NCBI GenBank assembly: GCA_016214845.1
Contig: JACRMS010000002.1
Span: forward strand, 1-39,980
From: Nitrospirota bacterium
GTDB lineage: Bacteria; Nitrospirota; Thermodesulfovibrionia; UBA6902
Length of the DNA stretch: 39,980 nucleotides
Direction of reading: 5' to 3'
In this document: piece after piece, positions 35,518 to 39,980 of the stretch
Layout of the letters: each line of letters opens with the position of its first letter
How positions within the stretch are numbered: the stretch's first letter is position 1
Translations under genes and position numbers: made by a program
The notes under the pieces: generated by a model
The model's database searches: none
What the model was told of the DNA's origin: nothing
Seen by the model: the letters and a program-made list of their open reading frames with translations, nothing else

Positions 35518-36051
35518 TCAATTGCTCAGTTTTTTAAGTTGTTCCTTCAGCGGTGTGTATTCCCTGTTGTCATTTGCGCATATGACGACTTCCTTGATCT
35601 CCGATCCGTTCTTTAAATATTCGGCGATGGTTTCGGTCGTGATCTTTGCGCTCTCATCCAGAGGCACTCCGTAGAAGCCGGAACCCATCGGCGGGAACGC
35701 GATCCTCTCAACGCCGTTTGATTCAGCGACCTTCAAGGCGTTGAGGATGGTGAGCTTCAACTTCTTCACTGTGTCCTGCTCCTGAAATTTAGGGCCTACC
35801 GCGTGAATGATCTTCTTCGCCTTCATTCCGCCGGCGGTTGTGATCACCGCGTCAGTGACATTTACCGGGCCGAGATTTTCGAGCTCCTTCCTTACTGTCG
35901 GGCCTCCCCTCAGGGCGATTGCATTTCCGAAACCCGAGCCGAGTTTCAGGTCATTGCGCGCGTAAAACACGAATGCGTCAATCTCCGTGTCGGTGATGTC
36001 GCACTGCTTCACGCTAAGCGTTTTGTTTTTGATCTGGACTTTGTCAGACAT
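35518..36051 (-). CDS. Macro-domain protein (ADP-ribose binding)
   Basis: A 177-residue single macro domain, which binds ADP-ribose or O-acetyl-ADP-ribose and may remove ADP-ribose from proteins or nucleic acids. VKQCDITDTEIDAFVFYARN is the first strand with the catalytic-loop region. The usual NAAN is replaced by YARN, and SGFGNAIALRGGPTVRKE is the first binding loop. IIHAVGPKF and FPPMGSGFYGVPLDESAKI form the second (Gly-rich) loop. AAGGAGG lies 9 bases before the ATG. It is 95 bases before the tmc-like membrane subunit gene, separated by a REP-like unit, so shared regulation is uncertain. Confidence 0.9.
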   Translation of the reverse strand: MSDKVQIKNKTLSVKQCDITDTEIDAFVFYARNDLKLGSGFGNAIALRGGPTVRKELENLGPVNVTDAVITTAGGMKAKKIIHAVGPKFQEQDTVKKLKLTILNALKVAESNGVERIAFPPMGSGFYGVPLDESAKITTETIAEYLKNGSEIKEVVICANDNREYTPLKEQLKKLSN

Positions 36052-36461
36052 GATGCCTTCCTCCTTTTTATGGGTGAATATTTAATAGTGATGAATTAAT
36101 AATTAAGGAACTATTGTTCACCCTTAATTGCTAATTCCTGATTGTTAATTCTCAATTCCTAATTTTCTTCGTATCCCTGAAATTTCCTTTGCCAAAAGAA
36201 ACTGTCATTAGAGAAAGCAAAAGAAATGCCAGGCAGTGCAGCTTGGGTCTTATGTTGGAAAATCAGTGAGATAGAATAAGATTTAACTTTTTGCAGAGGT
36301 GTCAGGAAAGCAATAAATCTTTATCAGGATTTTAAGGGCAACAACTAACAGCGCATAATAAATAGTTTTTTTTGAAGCAATGATTATTGCAATGTGCAAG
36401 AAAACTTGCAGGAAGCCGTTTTAAAGCAGTGCAAGAGAGCAGAATAAATAATATATAATAA
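36052..36461. other. Gene-free AT-rich stretch upstream of the macro-domain gene
   Basis: I find no credible frame on either strand. The first part repeats TTAATTCCTAATT-like words. TGCAAG-AAAA-CTTGCA at 36395-36410 is a perfect 6-base hairpin. The macro-domain promoter should lie near 36060-36120. Confidence 0.5.
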
Positions 36462-36570
36462 ACACGGAGGCACTGAGAATAAATAGAAGATAAGAAGTTG
36501 TGATGCTTAGAAGTTAAGATAATTTTCTTGACTTCATGTCTTTTCTCCGTGCCTCCGTGTCTCTGTGGTT
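36462..36570. repeat. Long imperfect inverted repeat (CACGGAGGCAC class)
   Basis: ACACGGAGGCACTGAGAA at 36462-36479 is answered by TTCTCCGTGCCTCCGTGT at 36543-36560, followed by CTCTGTGGTT. The interior again carries AAGAAGT-type words. It ends 10 bases beyond the stop of the PBP gene. Confidence 0.65.
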
Positions 36571-36579
36571 TTAATATAT

Positions 36580-39500
36580 TTAACTCCCATGCTGAGAGGC
36601 GTCCTCATCAACTCTTTCAATCAGCGGTACGATCTTCGGGGCAAGAGCATTCATTACCTGCACGGGAAGTAAGCTCGTAAACTTGTAATCATCGGCCTCA
36701 GCTCCAGCCACGTACGCGGTTATCGTGCCGAAGAAGCGGTCGCCTAAAAAGAAAACAAAAACTGCTGTCCGGTTTATTGCCTGCGACTGTATGAGCCTGC
36801 CTCCCGGCCCGTAGATATCGCGCCGGTTATCACCAGTGCCTGTTTTCCCTCCAACCACTACCGGGGTCCCGTCTGAAAGAAGGAATGCTTTCTTCAGACG
36901 CTGGGCTGTTCCCTTTTGCACTACACCGGTGAGCGCATCCTTGACCACTGAAGCTACATCGGGAAGCATCATCTTCTCACCGGCTGTTACGTCAGGTTTT
37001 AAGATGGTCTCATAGGGAGTGTCCTTGGCAAAATGTAATTCCTGAATACGGATGGAGGGATACCATTCTCCGTTGTTGAGGACGATTCCTGTTAACTCCG
37101 CCAATGCGGAAGGACGGTCTGCCGAACTGCCGATGGCTGTAGCGTAGGAAGGCACAAGGGAGTCAAACGGGTATTTGAGGCGTTTCCATTCCTTGTGTAT
37201 CTCAGAAAATGCCTCGACCTCAAGGAGTGTGCGTATCCTGATGTCCTGTTTGTTTTTGCTGTGCGTATTGAACAGCCAGTTGTAAACTTCCTGCCGTTCG
37301 TTTTCGCTGGCCTTTACTATTTCAGAAATGCCTGCCTCAGGATGATCGCGCAGGTATGCGACAGTCCAGAGTTCCAGCGGATGGACATGGGCGATGTAGC
37401 CCCTGTCAACAAGGGGGAAAGCCTCCTGTGAATACCCCTCGTAAAATTTCCTGAGCGAGCTGTCCGAAAGCGTTGAATTCGGGAGGCGCGAGTGTATGAA
37501 AGAAGAAAATTCTTCAAAGCCTGCCTCCGGTTTTACAGAGCGGAAAATTGTCGCGAGGCGCACAGGCGTGGGCCTTATGTTTTGAAGGAGTATCTCAAGC
37601 GCATCATCAAAACTCTTCCCGTGGTATTTGCGGTAAAAACCATAGAGGAACGTCCTGCCCTCTTTGTCCGCGAAACGCGACAGGTATTCCTGTCTCCTCG
37701 GGTCTTTCATGTCCGCCATAAGTTCCGTAATCCCGTGGCGCTGAAAAGTATAGTAGCGGACGATGTCGCGCATCATTCGTATGAATACAAGATTAACAGA
37801 GTTGTGAAAGGCCTCACGCACGGATATGACCCGGTGATCAAATTTATTGTCGTAATTGGCAAAAGTGTGCACGCCTCCACCGGTGAAGAAACGCTCAGCC
37901 GGGCTTGCCGAATAATTCCTTTCCATGGCGGCCTCAAGCATGGCGGGTAAATTTTTATCCGTAGAATTTAAAAGATACCCGACCGCCCACCTGCTCAACT
38001 GATCTGTCCCTTCAACAGGGACTGCCCTTAATTGTTCACTTGAAAAGCCTGCGTAGTGGCCGTGAAGCTCCGCAATGATATTAAGATAGGAAACAAGGGT
38101 GCGCAGTTTGGCTGAAGAGCCCAATTCGAGTTTGACTCCCTCGTTGATATTTAGAGGCTGGTCGAAGTTGTCCGCCTGTATACGCAGCAGATTGGCTCCG
38201 GGCGCGCGTTCGTAGAGAGTAAAACTATATATGACATTAGGCGAGCTTCCATCTTTCAGAAGGTGAGAGCCGTACAGGCCCGCAGACCTGGCGAAGTCAG
38301 GTTCGCCAAGTTGTTGCAGGACCCCGGTCACATCCTCCTGAACGTCATGGTCGAGAGTGCTCTTTACAGTGAGGTCGAGGAGATCGAGGTCGTAGAGCTG
38401 CGGAACCGCAAGAAGAGAGAGAAGGCGCGGACGTATGGCATTGGCGGCCTTGCGCTCCACGTAGGGCGCTTTCCTCTTCACCGGCATATGCTTCTGCACG
38501 TTCAACTTCGCCTGAAGCGCTGCGTCGCGCTCTTCCGGCGAGATGATCCCGTTTTCTGCTAATACACGCAGGTAACCGTCGGTCTTTGATTCAAGCGCTT
38601 CCTGATTTTCAAGCAGATAAAAAGAAGGCCTGCGCTGGGCGAGAAAAAGGCTGACCGCCTGCTTGTAGGCTGAGGCCCACTCAGTAATTTCAGGTCCGGT
38701 GTTTTTGTTTTTCCCGCCGGTGAGACAGCGGTTGGCATTATCGAAATCCGCGCCGTACCACGCGTATAAACCATCGCCGAGGCCGTTGACCTGGCCATAT
38801 CCGGGAGCTGCCCCAAGCGGGATGGAATTAATATAGTCCAGGACGATCTGGTTCCGGCTGTCAAGGGTCTTTTCCCCGTTAAGATAAGCCCGAAGCGCGG
38901 CTGATTTCATCTGCCTGTACTTCTCATGGATCGAAGATGTCATTCCCTCCGCGGAGTGGCGGTATTTCTCCATCTGGGTAGCAAGGGTGCTCCCTCCGGG
39001 CGACCTCTCGTCCCTGTCAACCAGATGCCGTCCTTTAAGGATAACGGCTTTGGCAAGACGGTCCCACTCCACAGCAGGGTTAAGGTACGGGAGACGTTCA
39101 TTAAGCAATTCCTTGTTTTCAATAAAGAGCAGGGTCCTGGTAATTACTTCAGGTACTGCGTTGAAATCACTGTACACCCTTTCAGGATAAGAAGCGGAAA
39201 AGAGAGGCTTGTCGTCCCGGCCCAAAATCAGGAGCCCTGCCTGGGTCTTTTCATGGTATGCGGTAAAATAGCCTTTGTCTGTAAATTCGCGAAGCCGCGG
39301 TGAAATCCGCGCCTGTGCATCGACTGAAAATCCTTTGGCGGTCAGCCTGTCAACAAAAGCGGGAAGATGCGTATACCCCAATCTTTCATCGTAAGGCCCC
39401 GTCTTTGGAAAGCGGATGGAGGAACTTGGGCCGGGCTCCACCCAGAACTTCATGTCTTTCGCTACCCTGCTCAGGAAGTAAGCCTCAAACCTGGAGGTCC

Positions 39501-39705
39501 TCAATTCGTAGGCGATAAAAATAACGGACAGCACCAGTATTATCAGCACCCAGCCTGAGAAGAGCCATTTGTCCCGGCTGCGATGCTTTGCCCGGTTATT
39601 AGAATGAAAAAGCAACTTGATCTTTTCTACGGGAACCAATAGTCTTTCCATATACTGCCGGCGCCTTCTTCTGTCCGGCATATTCATTATAAAATAACTC
39701 TGCAA
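36580..39705 (-). CDS. Long bifunctional penicillin-binding protein (GT51 + transpeptidase)
   Basis: A 1041-residue inner-membrane protein with a basic N-terminus and one anchor helix at about 47-66. Residues 190-330 match GT51 glycosyltransferases: Glu196 of FIENKELL stands for the usual EDxxFxxH, with GGST at 237-240 and LDYINSIPLG at 289-298. The transpeptidase domain has S530-x2-K533 (ELGSSAKLRT), S636-V-N638 and K954-T-G956 (VGGKTGTGDN), so all three catalytic motifs remain. The gap of about 316 residues between SxN and KTG, and the longer SxxK-SxN gap, show large insertions. The start is TTG 39705 (GGAAGGGG before it) or ATG 39687. It stands alone. The altered GT51 motif makes glycosyltransferase activity less sure. 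Confidence 0.88.
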   Translation of the reverse strand: MQSYFIMNMPDRRRRRQYMERLLVPVEKIKLLFHSNNRAKHRSRDKWLFSGWVLIILVLSVIFIAYELRTSRFEAYFLSRVAKDMKFWVEPGPSSSIRFPKTGPYDERLGYTHLPAFVDRLTAKGFSVDAQARISPRLREFTDKGYFTAYHEKTQAGLLILGRDDKPLFSASYPERVYSDFNAVPEVITRTLLFIENKELLNERLPYLNPAVEWDRLAKAVILKGRHLVDRDERSPGGSTLATQMEKYRHSAEGMTSSIHEKYRQMKSAALRAYLNGEKTLDSRNQIVLDYINSIPLGAAPGYGQVNGLGDGLYAWYGADFDNANRCLTGGKNKNTGPEITEWASAYKQAVSLFLAQRRPSFYLLENQEALESKTDGYLRVLAENGIISPEERDAALQAKLNVQKHMPVKRKAPYVERKAANAIRPRLLSLLAVPQLYDLDLLDLTVKSTLDHDVQEDVTGVLQQLGEPDFARSAGLYGSHLLKDGSSPNVIYSFTLYERAPGANLLRIQADNFDQPLNINEGVKLELGSSAKLRTLVSYLNIIAELHGHYAGFSSEQLRAVPVEGTDQLSRWAVGYLLNSTDKNLPAMLEAAMERNYSASPAERFFTGGGVHTFANYDNKFDHRVISVREAFHNSVNLVFIRMMRDIVRYYTFQRHGITELMADMKDPRRQEYLSRFADKEGRTFLYGFYRKYHGKSFDDALEILLQNIRPTPVRLATIFRSVKPEAGFEEFSSFIHSRLPNSTLSDSSLRKFYEGYSQEAFPLVDRGYIAHVHPLELWTVAYLRDHPEAGISEIVKASENERQEVYNWLFNTHSKNKQDIRIRTLLEVEAFSEIHKEWKRLKYPFDSLVPSYATAIGSSADRPSALAELTGIVLNNGEWYPSIRIQELHFAKDTPYETILKPDVTAGEKMMLPDVASVVKDALTGVVQKGTAQRLKKAFLLSDGTPVVVGGKTGTGDNRRDIYGPGGRLIQSQAINRTAVFVFFLGDRFFGTITAYVAGAEADDYKFTSLLPVQVMNALAPKIVPLIERVDEDASQHGS

Positions 39706-39854
39706 TAAAAAGGCCCCTTCCTTTCAACACTCCAAAAAGAAGGAACCCCATAATTAAAACTACACAATAACCTGCGCTGAGTCAAGCGGGAGATTTTGCA
39801 TTCGCGCCGCGGGTCTATAAAACATGTATATAAAATATGTGTTAGCTAAAGTTC

Positions 39855-39889
39855 AAAAGTGCACACTTTAAGAATTAAAAGTGCACACC
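39855..39889. repeat. IS terminal repeats (AAAAGTGCACAC, two copies)
   Basis: AAAAGTGCACACTTT at 39855-39869 and AAAAGTGCACACC at 39877-39889 occur in tandem at the end of the transposase gene that runs off the window. The same word is at 22165-22180 beside the decayed copy. Confidence 0.6.
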
Positions 39890-39980
39890 TTCAAGGTCCT
39901 TGTTTTTGACGTTCTGAACGTCGAGCAAATTTCCGTTGCACCAGAATCTGACCTCAGACAATGTATTATTCAGTGGATAA
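39875..39980 (-). CDS. IS transposase, C-terminal end (cut by window edge)
   Basis: The minus strand reads YPLNNTLSEVRFWCNGNL then LDVQNVKNKDLEGVHF and a TAA stop at 39877-39875. This is the usual C-terminus of the rve-core transposase family whose central part lies, broken, at 22256-22739. The rest of the element lies beyond the window, so its state is unknown. Confidence 0.75.
   Translation of the reverse strand, partial: YPLNNTLSEVRFWCNGNLLDVQNVKNKDLEGVHF

Overview
The window looks like a chromosomal stretch of a Gram-negative, respiring, probably anaerobic or facultative bacterium. Outer-membrane lipoproteins (lipocalin, OmpA-type, others), a menaquinone-type UbiD decarboxylase and a TmcB/DsrK-like iron-sulfur subunit with a NarI-like membrane partner are typical of Nitrospirota (Thermodesulfovibrio-like) or sulfate-reducer-type Desulfobacterota. 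That assignment is inference from gene content; no rRNA or marker protein here fixes it.

Layout. 1-107 is the end of an IS256-type transposase. 373-1894 (minus) is a compact operon: small Cys-rich protein, lipocalin, PPOX-fold flavin protein, cupin. 1978-3386 (plus) holds an SRPBCC protein overlapping a DUF523-DUF1722 protein. 3425-5620 is katG, with a promoter and an inverted repeat in its leader. 5901-8255 (minus) is a photoprotection operon: membrane protein, class II photolyase, second PPOX protein. An NmrA-like reductase follows, then a lone tyrosine integrase beside tRNA-Pro. 11257-12734 encodes a PAS/two-CW/DHp protein lacking an ATPase domain and a membrane PLD-like protein. 12865-15479 pairs an ExeA-like ATPase with a large TPR protein. 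Next come UbiD, a DUF155-like membrane protein, a nitroreductase, a radical SAM protein with a STAS-like tail, and an OmpA lipoprotein. A decayed transposase fragment abuts a TerB-like gene. EndoQ-like nuclease, a lipoprotein and radA follow. After tRNA-Met and a TPR gene there is a plus-strand run: lipoprotein, HEAT-repeat protein, HD-GYP protein. Then DUF362-ferredoxin, a second copy of the first PPOX gene, a small transposon-like element, the TmcB/TmcC-like pair, a macro-domain protein, and a very long bifunctional penicillin-binding protein. The right edge enters another IS whose transposase matches the family of the decayed fragment.

Most striking: (1) the PPOX-gene region is duplicated 31 kb apart. 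The second copy has lost the lipocalin and small-protein body and carries a 163-bp terminal-inverted-repeat element, with the first copy serving as a natural empty site. (2) The HEAT and HD-GYP proteins share one N-terminal domain. (3) A family of long imperfect inverted repeats sits between genes, and related short repeats appear to encode part of a lipoprotein signal peptide. (4) A histidine-kinase-like protein has PAS, two-CW and phosphoacceptor parts but no kinase core. (5) A B12-type radical SAM protein carries a STAS-like tail. I found no CRISPR array, phage structural module or recognisable defence system.
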